Below are positions 11,001 to 21,770 of a DNA stretch of 64,000 nt, in pieces. The stretch is from assembly GCA_965112735.1 (NCBI GenBank), contig OZ218962.1, positions 124,001 to 188,000 on the forward strand, written 5' to 3'. The position numbers were made by a program, and so were the translations under genes. Origin of the DNA: Phaeosaccion multiseriatum (lineage: Eukaryota > Ochrophyta, other classes). Position 1 is the stretch's first letter. Every line of letters begins with the position of its first letter. The notes beneath the pieces are model-generated. The model made no database searches. It saw only the letters and a list, made by a program, of their open reading frames with translations, and was not told the DNA's origin.

Positions 11001-13008
11001 AAGCGTCGGATTTGAGTGCCACGAGTGCGAGCCGGGTCTGCGAAGTGGAGTTTTGGCAGGATGTGCGCTAGTCCTCCTGCTTCTCGTCGTGAGCTACGCT
11101 TTTTTCACGGCTCATCTGTTTGGGTACCGCACCCTCAGCAAGTCGATAAGCCCTTTCAGCACATTCGTGCGTGCGCTGCAGAAGATGAAGAGCTGGCGCC
11201 GCTTGAGGACCCCGTTCGTCATGTACCAGATCATCACTTCCTTCGTCACCATCACCGAATCGCATCTCCCGTCTGCCTACAATAAGTTCATCAACGCCTT
11301 CTCCTTCCTGTCGTTAGATATCGGAAGGATCTTGGCGGCGGGCTGCGTGGGAGACTTTGACTTCTACGACAGGCTTCTCCTGATGACGCTGGTGCCCTTG
11401 TTTGTCATGGGTGTCTTGGCTGTGACGAGGGTGGCCCTGGCTGGGCGCCAAGGCAAGCTCTTGTTCTGTGGTGATAGAGGGAGGAATGGAAATACCCAGG
11501 CCGGCAGGCAGACAGGCCCTGATCTGGTCAATTTACAAGGAAGCGGGGCAGAAGCAGAAAAAGAGCCAGCAGCAGGGCGAGAGGCAGGAGTGAGTGCCGT
11601 GGCGCCCAGCAGTGATGTCGGCCTTATGACTCAGAGGGGGTCATGGGAGGAGGGGCGGGAAACACTGTCACCACTGGCACGGTCCGCAGCCAGTGAATGC
11701 CACAGCGTGGCGGGGGAAGGAGAAGGTAGTAGTGGCATTGGCGGTGCAGAGGAAGATGCGCGCATCACTGAGTCGGCCAACACCTTGACGTCGGTGATGT
11801 TGCTCTTCTCCTTCATCATCTACTCCACCGTGTCCACCACAGTGTTTCAGACCTTCGCTTGCGATGACAACGTAGAGAGGGGTCGTTCATTCCTCATCAC
11901 GGACTACAGCATCGAGTGCGGCACGTCAAAGCACACCTACTACCGCATCTATGCGGCAATCATGATCCTCCTCTACCCCGTTGGCATACCTCTGGCGTAC
12001 GCGTGGCGACTGAAGGGGTCGCAAGAGTTCATCGAGCGGAAGAGGGAGGAACAAGAGACAAAGCGCGCAGCGAAAGAGGCGGAGATATGTGGCCTCATCG
12101 TTGCCGACGAAGCCGCCGAGGGTGGTGGGGAAGAGCGCTGGCAGGACAACACCACCACCACCAGCGAGCAGGCGAGGGACATGAAGAAGTACAGGAGCGT
12201 CATGTACAGCGAGTTCCTGTGGAACAAATACAAAACCTCGCACTACTACTACGAGGTCGTAGAGTGCGCTCGTCGCATGCTTCTGACAGGTTGGTGGGCA
12301 GAACAAGAGGGAAGGGTATAAGGGACGGACGTATATGCTAGTGACATATGCCTTGCTTCTTTCATCTCTTCCTCACTGACTCGAGCTCTCCCACCCTCCA
12401 CTCTTCGCTGCCTCGTCGCTGCGTCGCCCAACTCCACAGGTGCTCTCGTCTTCATCCTCCCCAACTCTCCTGGGCAGGCAGCGGTGGCGTGCGTCTTCGC
12501 AGTGGTGTCTGTGACTGTGTTCGCAGTCGTCTCCCCCATGCTGGAGGCCTCTGAATCCGTCATGTACATATTTAGCAACTTCATTATCTTTGGGACCATG
12601 TTCTGCGCCCTCATCATCCAATCCAACTTCTCCGACGAGACAGACAGCAGCCAGAAGATGTTCGGGTACCTGCTCATCGTGCTCAACGTAACGGTCATAC
12701 TCGTCACTTGTGCGTACCTGTTCAGCGAAGCCCACGAGGGGTTGAAGAGTTGGAAAGGAGCTCGCAGAGAATTCGAGCGAAACTTGTCCAGGACAACGAG
12801 GTTGGAAGCGGCTGAAGAGAGCAGTGCGGCGGTGGAGGCGGTGGAGGCGGAGGAGGAGGGGGAGGAGGGGGAGCAGCAACAGCAGCAGCATGTCCTCGAC
12901 ATCGATGGCCCGGATCGGCTTGGCCAGAGCTTGCCAGGCTTGAGGAGGCCCACATCCAGGCAGGACCCGCAGCGCAAGAGCCTGAGCTCATCGAGTGTAG
13001 GACAGTAG
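2946..13008 (+). CDS. Giant beta-helix (GGAI-repeat) surface protein with C-terminal multi-TM domain
   Basis: Predicted about 1,596 aa. A signal peptide (MRSSLLLLRVVVLATALLIR) is followed by many Pmp-like coils of the form NxAxxxGGAI/GGG, typical of right-handed parallel beta-helix proteins. Near residue 910 comes a Cys-rich stretch (SCTQCEEGF, then GPLCAVCATDY, CHEC), then about eight membrane helices and an acidic/Gln-rich tail. Exons: 2946-3275, 3382-3549, 4480-4719, 5386-5466, 6222-6296, 6976-7050, 7578-7742, 8318-8401, 9158-9238, 9408-12289, 12440-13008. Seven 6-nt microexons, listed separately, fill the coil-to-coil joints. All small exons are phase 0. One base must be dropped near 10833-10836 (TTTT run) to join the coil and Cys-rich frames (GVFKAGLEVRRGYWR). 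The architecture matches algal and oomycete surface proteins of unknown role; adhesion or sensing is an inference. Confidence 0.8.
4010..4262 (+). repeat. (CCCT)n tract inside a beta-helix gene intron
   Basis: This pyrimidine-only stretch of about 250 bp (ccct/ctcc units with a short CT core) lies in the intron just upstream of microexon 1. Equivalent introns further on carry (CCTG)n instead. Confidence 0.85.
4317..4322 (+). other. 6-nt microexon 1 (Phe-Asn)
   Basis: Sequence gcccag/TTTAAT/gtaagt. It supplies two residues between NSAH (exon ending 3549) and GGGI (exon starting 4480), which restores the three-residue A-xxx-GG spacing seen inside continuous coils. Confidence 0.8.
4648..5077 (+). 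repeat. Recent intragenic duplication, copy A
   Basis: One coil (GGGIFLQESSAIFWDTVVF), its GTTAGT donor and the following intron through a (CCTG)n array are nearly identical to 6976-7385. The copies share even intron text such as tttggaatggtcacacgcg. The duplication unit begins at the GG of a coil, which in copy B is a 3' splice site but in copy A lies inside an exon. Confidence 0.85.
5162..5167 (+). other. 6-nt microexon 2 (Arg-Asp)
   Basis: Sequence ctacacag/AGAGAT/gtaagt. It joins RNSAE (to 4719) with GGAI (from 5386). Confidence 0.8.
5940..5945 (+). other. 6-nt microexon 3 (Glu-Val)
   Basis: Sequence cttctcag/GAAGTT/gtaagt. It joins RNFAE (to 5466) with GGSM (from 6222). The same two residues, EV, occupy this position in the uninterrupted joint NIATEVGGAI encoded near 7650-7680. 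Confidence 0.8.
6672..6677 (+). other. 6-nt microexon 4 (Asp-Phe)
   Basis: Sequence gcgccag/GACTTT/gtaagt. It joins SESAA (to 6296) with GGGI (from 6976). Confidence 0.8.
6976..7385 (+). repeat. Recent intragenic duplication, copy B
   Basis: This is the partner of 4648-5077. The exon differs by only a few bases, and the (CCTG)n array is shorter (about 7282-7325 against about 4951-5020). Confidence 0.85.
7402..7407 (+). other. 6-nt microexon 5 (Lys-Val)
   Basis: Sequence ctctcccag/AAAGTG/gtaagt. It joins RNSAE (to 7050) with GGAI (from 7578). Confidence 0.8.
7999..8045 (+). repeat. (CCTG)n array in an intron upstream of microexon 6
   Basis: Tetranucleotide CCTG repeats. Related arrays lie at about 4951-5020, 7282-7310 and 8657-8676, each in the intron that precedes a microexon. 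They were probably carried along when the coil and intron unit duplicated. Confidence 0.8.
8185..8190 (+). other. 6-nt microexon 6 (Ile-Asp)
   Basis: Sequence ctacacag/ATAGAC/gtaggt. It joins HNAAT (to 7742) with GGGL (from 8318). The upstream context (tgcgtgcgggctacacag) closely matches that of microexon 2. Confidence 0.75.
8802..8807 (+). other. 6-nt microexon 7 (Glu-Asp)
   Basis: Sequence tctgcgtag/GAGGAT/gtgagt. It joins DNTADQ (to 8401) with GGAL (from 9158). Here the loop has four residues instead of three. Confidence 0.7.
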
Positions 13009-14086
13009 CTAGCCAAGGCAAATGTCAAGGCAATCAAGGGGGGCCTCCCTTGAGGGACGCGGAGTGGGCGAATGAAGCTGGCACGAGGATAGATGGGTGG
13101 GTGGATGTGGGGGGGGGGTGGCTCCTGTGAGGCATGACTGGCGTGAGTGCTTTCGTGCTTTGATTCCTCATCCGACGGCGAGGGGAGGCATGAGAGAGCC
13201 ATCAGGCGCCAGCAGAGGGCAGGCTCTGGGAGACGAGGACTTTACGAATTTAGGTGCATTTATATTGAGGGGACGCTGACATAGCTTGGGAAGGGTGTGA
13301 GCAGCAGCAGTGGGATTACTTCTCACTGACCACTAACTTAGGGGCGCACTAATCTTTTTCAAACTCTTTTACTCTAATAGCAAGACTTTTTCTTTCTTCT
13401 CCTCACCAATACATCCACCTCTCCAACGCTCTCGCACTCTCTCCACTCGCTCCCGCTCTCGCCGCTGTGTTGCGCCGCTATGGTAAGGCCCCACTGCCGC
13501 TGGTCCTGCTCGTCCTGCTGCTGCGGAGGATGCAGCTCCTGCCTCTGTTGCTGAGTGGTGAGTGGTGTAGTGCCACACGTGCTTGACATTGACAGGCCCC
13601 TTCACAGACCGTAAAAAAAAAGGCCGTGCGCGTAGAGGGAGGGCCGGGGGCGGTGAGAAGGGGGGAGGAGGAGAGGGGAAGAGGGCACAGCGACTCGTTC
13701 AGCATGCACCATTCACTTTAACGACTCAAGTACAAAGGCCTCTGACTGCGGGGTCCATCCTTCAGCTTCACTCCATCGCCTGTACACGCACACATGACAC
13801 ACTACCTGCTGTGCTGCTGGGTAGTCGGGTAGTCGACCTCGACGAGCTCTTCGCCTCCGTCCTCTAGGAGCAAGCTTGGTACTCCTCCGCCTTGAAGCAA
13901 GCTTGGTACTCCTCCGCCTGGAGCTTGCTTCCCTGCTGCCCGGTGGTGCTGTGCGCGGCCGCCCCCCTCCGCAAGTATGCGCGCAACCGCGCGTACGTGT
14001 CTGGGCTCTCTGCGGGCTCACCCATCTGCTCCGTAAGAGGACAAGCACGTCTTTGATAAGAGCCTTGTCTACATCAGGAGCGGTCC
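13009..14086. other. Intergenic region
   Basis: No supported gene. It holds the 3' flank of the beta-helix gene and a tandem pair of a 24-bp unit (aagcttggtactcctccgcc) at about 13872-13920. Open frames on both strands at 13713-14099 are arginine-rich and resemble no family. Confidence 0.5.
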
Positions 14087-16231
14087 ATGGAGGAGGCACA
14101 AAGAGCGTCGCTGTCCTCCGGGGTGGGCACTCTGCTAGCAGTCACGGATGCCGTAGCGGCCACCAGAGGGCACAAACGAAAGAGGCACAGCACTGAGATG
14201 CAGAAGCAGCATCAGAGTGGGGGTATTGAGGAAAGGGCCCGACTTCCGACAGCCTCCTGGAGGGGTCTGCTCAAGGCCATTGAGCTCATGTCCAAAGGCG
14301 AAGCGACGCAGGACAGTGGCACAATCGAGGCAGAGGCTCTGGCTGAGATGGTGCAGGAGGAAAAGCGGGCCACTAGGCATTGGGACTCTCTCAAGATGCA
14401 TCAGAACATACTGAGGGAGTGGACGGAGGAGGTCAGCAGCGATAAGGACTTCCTGCGGGGAAGACCTTGGAAGAGTCCGTAGCTGCTCGAGACGGGGAGA
14501 GGAAAAGCCTGGTGGATGCGATGAGCCAGGTCCTCCTGATGATTGCGAGGGAGGAGCTGCCCGACAAGGTCCAAGTCGAGAAGAGAGAGGCCGACAAAGT
14601 GGAGAGTCTGCTGGCATCGCTGAGAGAATTCCAAGGGACATTTTTGGGGACGTGCTCAAGAAGGACAGAGGCGAGGGTTATGACGAAAGCTTCGACATTG
14701 GTGCGCTGTGCACAGAGTCGCTGCAAGCTGTGAGGCAGTGGGAGGCAGTGCATGACCTCGCTGCCCTCGCGCAGAGCACTGACGGGCGCTGCAGAGAGCT
14801 GGGGGAGGCGCTGGTGGAAACGCTGGGGTCGCTGGGAGGCACAAGCCCTGCAGTCGAGGGGGGGGCGGCGGCCGTTCGAGAGAGCGAGGACGACGACGAC
14901 AACAAACGGCGGTGTATTCGACTGGCGGTGGAGGCGCAGGCGGCGGTCGACGACGAAAAGAGCAGCACCGAAGCGGATTCTTTGCTCAAAGACCTTCCGC
15001 TCATCGCGGTCCTGGAGGCTGGGGAGCGCCTGCTCGCTTACCACCGGCAGAGGGTGGAGACCATGGAGAGACTGGGCGCCAGACAACACGTCTTCCTCGA
15101 GGTGCTCGCTCAGCAGCAGGAGGTAAGCATCGCCTTCCACAACGCGCTCTCTTCTCTTGTCTGCCCTCTCTCCTACTGTATATCCGCCCGAAGATACTTC
15201 AAGCAGAGGAGCGAAGTGTGGCTCTGAGGGAGTCCACAGTACCTCTTGCGGGAGATTCGACATGCTCTGATGACGCTCCCTGTGCCCTCCAGGTGGTGTC
15301 CAGCGCGTGCTACCCTCCCGACAACAGCGGACTTAAGGCCCTCCGCGCGGAGCTGCACGACCTCCAGGACGAGATGGAGACGCTCAAGCTCAAGATCACT
15401 CAGAAGCAGCGCCGGGGAGAGCCCACAGATGGCCTGCAGGCAGAGCTGAGGCGCGTTCTCTCCGACATCAATGAGAAGGTAGGGTGAGTGCCCTATGGGC
15501 TTGGCTCAACGGGTCCGAAAGCCTGACCACGTGACTGACGTCTCTCCTCTCCCGTTGGCTGTGTGGCTGTGCTCCCCCGCCCAAGTAGAAGCTAAGCCGG
15601 CACATCATGGCGGAGGAGAGCAAGCTGTACCGCCTGGCGCTGGAGCACTACCCCGAGCTGCTGCTGGAGGGCAGCGAGTGGGGCAAGGAGGTGCGCATTG
15701 ATGCCTCCTCCCTCGGGGCAGAGGCGCGGCGCCTGGGTCTCTGGCAGATGGCCGGACGTTGCAGAGCTTTGCCAAGCAGACGCTACTCTCCACGCAGACG
15801 GGAAGGCGTGTCTACCTCGTGGAGGAGGCAGGGGAGTCCACGGCAGAGCAGCAGCAGCAGCAGCAGCAGCAGGACGGCGTGCCTCTCCGGCGCAAAATGG
15901 TGGTGAAAGAGTTCAGCTTGAGGCTGGAAAGGGACATGCGGCGCTTCTACAGACAGGTGCGTCCTGTCTCTCCCTCTTTCTTGCCACGAGTCCGTACGCA
16001 CTCACATCTGAGCCTGCTCTCCCCTCCTCATGTTCCGCTCGCTCCGTGCCCAACAGGTTGCCCTGCTCCATCAGCTGAGGCACCCCAATCTCGTGGGCGT
16101 GTGCGCTGTGTTTCATGACGTCACGGCGGGCTGCTGCTACCTGCAAATGCCTCACTATGCGGGAGGAGATCTCCGAGCCTGGATGGACGCCAACCCCGCC
16201 ACGGCCAGAGATGCCGTCCTCTGCGGACAGG

Positions 16232-16267
<36 letters not shown>

Positions 16268-17940
16268 TGTGTGTGTTAGTGTGTGTGTGTGGGCGGGCAG
16301 AGGGGGGAACAGAGTAAACCACCTCACCCGAATTCTAGCTCGCCACTGAGCGGTTCTCTGCTTCCCCCCGCCGTCCACGCCTCGCAGATTCTGGGCGACG
16401 TGTTGGCCGGGCTGCACCACCTTCACGCAAACGGCCTCGTGCACTGCGACCTCAAGCCCTCCAACGTGCTGCTCACCACGCGAGGCACCGCCGTGCTGTC
16501 GGACTTTGACGGGCTACGCAAGGAGGATGACTTGGCCAGCGGCGTGGGATCGACCACTTTTGTAGGGGGCATCCAGGGAACTGTGCTCTACCTCCCTCCA
16601 GAGCTGCTGCAACCGCGAGGCACGAGTGGCACGGGCCAGGGGGCGGTGAAGAGCCTTATCACCCCAAGCGTCGACATGTTCGCTTTCGGGAGGATGGCGG
16701 AAGAGCTGCTGGAAGAAGAGGTTCAGCTCAGCTGGCGAGAGAGGGAGGACAGCGACAGGGAGGCAGAGCACCACAGGAGAGGTGACTTGCTCAAGGGCTT
16801 GCTCGCTGCTCTGCTGGCCGATGACCCGGCCAAGAGGATGAGCTGCTCGGAGGCGCTGGCCCACCCTCTCTTGGTGGAGCTCGGCAGAAGGACCGCGGAG
16901 GGCGAGGACAGGGTGAAGCAGCGCAAGCTCCAGTGCGGCACCTGCTGGGAGACGTTCCTCGCTGCGGAGGGGGTGCAATGCGACGCGGAGCACTTCATGT
17001 GCGACGAGTGCCTGGAAGGGTACACCACGGCCAAGAGCGAGCCTGCAGAGAGGGAGGCGCTGTACAAGGGTGGGCTGCGGTGTCCCCAGCCTGGCTGCGC
17101 AGCAACGCCCTTCCAAGGACACACCGTTGCCAGCCACGTGTCCGCCTCCGTGTATGAAACGTATCAGACGGCGCTGAACGCGGGGCTGGAGACCAAGGTT
17201 GTGCAAGACATGGAGAGAGTTCACGAGGTGAGGATGAAGGTGGCTGGGGGTGAGGTGGGGGTGAGGATGATGCGTGTGTGGAAGAGATCCTTGAGACGGC
17301 CGAAGGGAAGGTGGTCATGGTCATGGTCATGGTCATGGTCATGGTCATGGTCATGGTCATGGTCATGGTCATGGCTGGACGGACACTGTTTGACGTGCTG
17401 ATGCCATTCTTGCCTGCCGTTTTATGTGGACTGTGTGACGACTGCTGCGTGCGGCTTATCTCTCATCTCCTCCGTGCTGGCTGGCCCTCCTCTCGTCATA
17501 TACCCCTCGTTGTGCAGGAGAGGCTGGAGGCCGTGCGCAGAGACTTTGCCAAGCGATCAGCGGCCGACGCCCTCGAGGAGGAGGCCCGTCAGCACTCGCT
17601 CCGTGTCATCGAAACGGTCATCAACCTGGCCTGCCCACGCTGCAAGCAGGCCTTCGTGGACTTGACCGGCTGCTTCGCCCTCAAGTGTGGCCGCTGTACT
17701 GCGAGCTTTTGCGCCTACTGCCTCGCGGACTGCGGTAACAACGCTCACAGACACGTGGCGGTATGCGCTCAGAACAGGACGGGCGATGTGTACGGCAGGT
17801 TTGAGGTTTTCGAGGCCGCCCAGAAGGGCAGGAGGGAGAGGCTGCTGGCTGCCTACTTGCAGCCCCTGCGGGCACAGCTGAGGGACAGGGTGAGGCAGCT
17901 GCTACAGCCACACGTCAAGGACCTGGGCCTCTCCGTGTGA
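14087..17940 (+). CDS. Protein kinase fused to an IBR-like zinc-binding domain
   Basis: About 1,009 aa once three one-base gaps are allowed. Exons: 14087-15122, 15293-15478, 15589-15956, 16057-16230, 16388-17227, 17518-17940. All junctions are phase 0 with GT-AG. Residues 1-410 are helical and Glu/Arg/Leu-rich with no known domain. The kinase domain runs from about 460 to 720: VVKEF (beta3 Lys), HPNLVGV, HCDLKPSNVLL (HRD written as HCD) and SDFDG where DFG is expected. A zinc region follows: CxxC...CDAEHFMCDEC, then CPRCKQAFVDLTGCFALKCGRC, FCAYC and a final H...C. This resembles the IBR part of RBR ligases. A role as a ubiquitin-linked kinase or pseudokinase is an inference. Frame must be shifted by one base near 14455-14465, 14630-14640 and 15750-15758, each at or beside a G run. 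That means assembly errors or a decaying gene. Confidence 0.7.
17310..17376 (+). repeat. (GGTCAT)n hexamer array in intron
   Basis: About eleven perfect GGTCAT units lie in the last intron of the kinase-IBR gene (17228-17517). Confidence 0.9.
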
Positions 17941-18333
17941 AGGACCAGGAAACCGAAACCGAAAGGGAACAGCAGACCGGGGATGAGTAGCAGAGGAGTA
18001 GAGTGTGAAAGTGCGAGGCTTGAGGACGACTCGTCGAGCGTTGTGACTGTACCGTCATACCGCTTTGCGGCCCATCACTGAGTTGTGTCCTTGGAAGATC
18101 ATAACAGTACGGATGGGGAGGACTTTATTGACTTAATAGGAATCACCTAAGAAACTGAAAGTGTGAAAGTGTGTGTGTGTGTGGAGGAGAGAAAAGAGAA
18201 AAAGGGAAATTAGAAATTAGGGATTTCACAGATTGCGACGGCCGTATCGCCACCATGTGCAGGAAAATGGCTGTTGACTTTCTTTTTCCCACAAATTGTG
18301 GATATCTCTCGTGTGCCGAGCTTGGTTGCTGCC
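17941..18333. other. Intergenic region
   Basis: This is the 3' flank of the kinase-IBR gene and the 5' flank of the coiled-coil gene, with a short (GT)n run at 18171-18182. Nothing else is recognisable. Confidence 0.5.
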
Positions 18334-20783
18334 ATGGAGAGCCTAACCGCGCTGTCCACGGCCATGGAAGAGAGCCAGCGCCGAGCCGTCGAGCTTTCCT
18401 CCAACATCGGACAGGACCTGCGTGGGCTGGGCATGATGAGCACGGGCATGGGCAGGAAAGTTCGAAGACATCGCCACAGGACGCCAGAGGATGGGGAGGA
18501 GGAAGCTGAGGAGGAGAAGGGCGAGGAGGAGGAGCAGGAGGAAGGGGGGGCGGGGGTGAAGAGAATGCCGCTATCCTGGGCGGCGAGCACCCCAAGTCCC
18601 AGTGGAGGTCGAGGAGGAAGGAGTCACAGTCATGGCCTGTCTCACTTGCAGCACCCCATCAACATGCTCGGGGATGTGTCGCCGGAGTCCCCAGCAACGT
18701 CGTCCTCTTCGCTGGAACCCTCTTTAGCCTTGCATGGGTCACGGGTGGCAGGAGACAGGCTGGGAAGGAGTAAGGGGTCGATACTGGAGGTGGAGCAGGC
18801 ACACCGAAGGACAGTGGCCCGGCTGGAGGCAGAACTGGACAGGCAGCAGGAGAACAACCTCGCACAGCGCAGAGAAAAGATGCACTTTGCCACCGAGCTG
18901 CGCGACCGCTTGGAGCAGCAGCAGAATGACGCGCTACACAGGCACACAGAGCAGCAGCTCGAAATGGACCGGCTGGCGGGGCGCTTACGGCAGGCCACAA
19001 AGGAGCTGGACGAGGCCCGCCAGGAAGCAGGGCTGCTGAAGCGCTCCGAGAGGAAGGTGGAGGCATTGCGGGCCGCACAGGAGGCACTGGAGAGCGGCAA
19101 CAGGGACCTTGCCAGAGACAAGGCGGCGTTGGAGCACCAACTGGTGCACTCACAGGAGGCGCTGGAGCAATGCAGAGCGGGGCTTGCGGACAAGAGCAGA
19201 GAGGGCGAGCACCAGCGGCAGCGAGCAGTGGTAGCGCTGCGGGCAGTGGAGAAGGACCTCGAGCAGCTCAAGGCAGAGGCGAAGGGGGCGGAGCACAGGG
19301 CCAAGGTAGCAGAGGCAAAGGCCAGGCACAGCGAGGAACAGCTCTGTCTACACATCAAGAGCGACGCCCAGCAGCTGCAGTTGGAGCGCGTGGGGGAGGG
19401 CGAGGAGAAGGGCCGGAGGGAGGCGGAGGAGAGGGTGGAGAGGGAGAAGGAGAGGGCAGAGGAGGCGGAGGAGGCGCGGAGGAAGGCCTTCCGGGAGGGG
19501 GAGGCACACGAGCGGAGGCGGACCAATGCACACAGCAAGGCGAACAGGGGCAAAGTGTCGGCCCTGCAGGAACGAGTCGAGGGCCTCGAGAGAGAGCTCC
19601 GACAGGCAAAGAGGAAACAGGGGGGGGGCACAGAGGCTCCAGGGCGGCAGGGGAGAGAGGAAGAGGACGAGGAGGAGGAGGAGCGGGTCCGGGGGCGGTT
19701 ACGGGTGGAGCTGCTGCGGGAGCGGAGGGAGAAAGAGGGGATATTCGCGCAGCTTTGCGCCGTGAAGCGTGAGAGGGACATGCTGGGCATGCGGGCAGAC
19801 TCGCTCAGGGTGAGTAGTAAGTCAGGGAGGGAGGGTTGTGCACAAGTAGGGCAGACTGGCTATGCTCCGAGTGGAGTGAGCTGTGAGCTGCCTGCGCGAG
19901 GGAGAGAGGGGGGGGGGGGGGGGTAGAGTGGGAGAGAGAGAGAGAGAAGAGATAGATAGGAGTCGAGCGAATGGCTTTTGGAGCATGGGGTTGAGGGGTT
20001 GGGGGGGGGCTGGCCACACTCGAGGAGGGAGGGTCCGTCACTCTCTCCACCACCTCCCCCACGGAGGAGTCAAGTCCACTTGCCAGAGCTGCCCTTCTTG
20101 GTGACCTTCCACTGACTGACTGAGGACTGACTGACTGACTGACCGACCGACCGACCGACCGACTGGCCTCTCCCTCCGCTGCGTGTTTCCCCTTGCCCGC
20201 CGCTCACCGCCCCCGCCCCCCCGCCTTCCGCTTGAATGTGCAGACCTTGCTGTCCAAACAGGAGCGTGTCCGAGTCGGCTTGGAGCAGCAGCTGGAGGCC
20301 CTCGCGGACAGGGAGGCAAGCGGCGTAGAGGAGCTGCGGCAATTGGTGATCAAGTCCAGCGGCCTGCACACTGCCAACTGTGAGCTCGGCGTTAAGCTGC
20401 AGGTGGTGACGGACCATGCCTACGATCTGTTGCAGGAGCTAGAGGCGAGGGAGGGGGGGAGGGGGAGGAGGAGGGAAAGGGAGGGGCGAAGGGGAGGAGG
20501 AGGAGGAGGAGGAGGAGGAGGAGGCGCCGTGCGGGGCGGTGAGGAGCGTGACGGGCATCGGAGAGGACAGTGCAGCGGAGGCCGCCGTCGGAGGGCTCTC
20601 GGCCGTGCTCTGGGGGGAGGGGAAGAGGAAGGGGAAGAGAAAGACGGAGACGAGGAGCACTACGGTCATTATCACCGGCCGGAACCTGGCCGCCGATGGC
20701 AGCAGCAGCAGGAGGAGGAGGAGGAGGAGGAGGAGGAGGAGGGAGGGGAGCACGAGGGCGGCGATGCGCCGGAGCTGTCGTAG
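18334..20783 (+). CDS. Long coiled-coil protein
   Basis: Exons 18334-19809 and 20244-20783 (phase 0, CTCAGG/GTGAGT donor and atgtgcag acceptor) give about 671 aa. The start is the ATG of MESLTALSTAMEE; no better Met lies upstream. Residues 60-95 are acidic low complexity. Residues 150-490 are an almost unbroken heptad-rich coiled coil (for example RLEAELDRQQENNLAQ, LEHQLVHSQEALEQCR). Exon 2 continues the coil (LLSKQERVRVGLEQQLEALA) for about 75 residues and ends in Gly/Arg and Gln/Glu repeats. There is no enzymatic signature and no membrane segment. A scaffold, centrosomal or Golgi tether role is possible but unproven. The last 100 residues are less certain because the GGA repeats stay open in more than one frame. 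Confidence 0.6.
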
Positions 20784-20855
20784 CGAAGAAACGACTAAGC
20801 AGACAAGCAGGCCTTCCAGGACGTCTCTAGACTACGATAGGAGGAGGCGGAGAGG

Positions 20856-20927
20856 CTGGACGGTAGACTGGACGGTAGACTGGACGGTAGACTGGACGGT
20901 AGACTGGACGGTAGACTGGACGGTAGA
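20856..20927 (+). repeat. 12-bp minisatellite, six copies
   Basis: Six perfect tandem copies of ctggacggtaga lie just past the stop codon of the coiled-coil gene. They would read WTVD repeats in one frame, but that frame has no start or homology. Confidence 0.95.
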
Positions 20928-20993
20928 CTGTCTGTCCTCTGTGCGAGACGAGAGGCGGCCCCCAAAGCCCTGCTGAGAGGCGCTGCTGAGGGG

Positions 20994-21244
<251 letters not shown>

Positions 21245-21498
21245 GGGGTGGCGGGAGCAGACTGCGCTCGGCATTGCTCATCGTATACATTGTACGTCTC
21301 GCATCCTTACGTATGGTCTCACGTATTGCTCCGTAATATAGTGATGATTGACGGGGGGGGTTGTGCTCTGGGGGCGCACTCACCGAACGAATCGTTCAAT
21401 CGAATCGTTCAATCGTGTTGTCCAGAGTCCAGCTTCTGTTTGGCACATGTGTCGCTCATTCCCTCGCCCTCAGTCTCCTTGCCCTCAGCCCTCAGTTG

Positions 21499-21589
21499 TC
21501 GACCCCTGACGCACTATCGCCCACATTCTCGATAGCGCGCTATCGGGCCCCCGCCGATAGCGGATAGCGGATAGTGCATCAGGGGTTGA
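21499..21589. mobile_element. MITE-like element, copy 1 (short)
   Basis: This 91-bp element has terminal inverted repeats TCGACCCCTGACGCACTATC at the left and the reverse complement of TCAACCCCTGATGCACTATC at the right (18 of 20 match). The inner part is built of GATAGC/GCTATC palindromes. It lies about 180 bp upstream of the signal peptide peptidase start. A 15-bp direct repeat ctcagtctccttgcc occurs on each side (about 21469 and 21590). A related longer copy lies at 54038-54242. Confidence 0.75.
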
Positions 21590-21770
21590 CTCAGTCTCCT
21601 TGCCAGGCGGTCGCCAGGCGTTGGTTCATCGTCGATCATCGGTGGCGCACCAGGGGATAATGAGCTGAAACTACAACTGAATCTTGAGACCCCCACCACA
21701 CCCACCAACGAGAGCCGCGAAGAAGAGGCTGTGCTGATCAATAGGTTGATTCGTAGGCGCGTTAGCTGCC

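Noticed and set aside
13713-14196. Arg-rich frames on both strands before the kinase gene
   Set aside because: No homology and mutual overlap; the sequence holds a small tandem repeat.
19170-19772. Gly/Glu/Arg-rich frame inside the coiled-coil gene
   Set aside because: It is a shifted frame of heptad-repeat coding sequence with no independent support.
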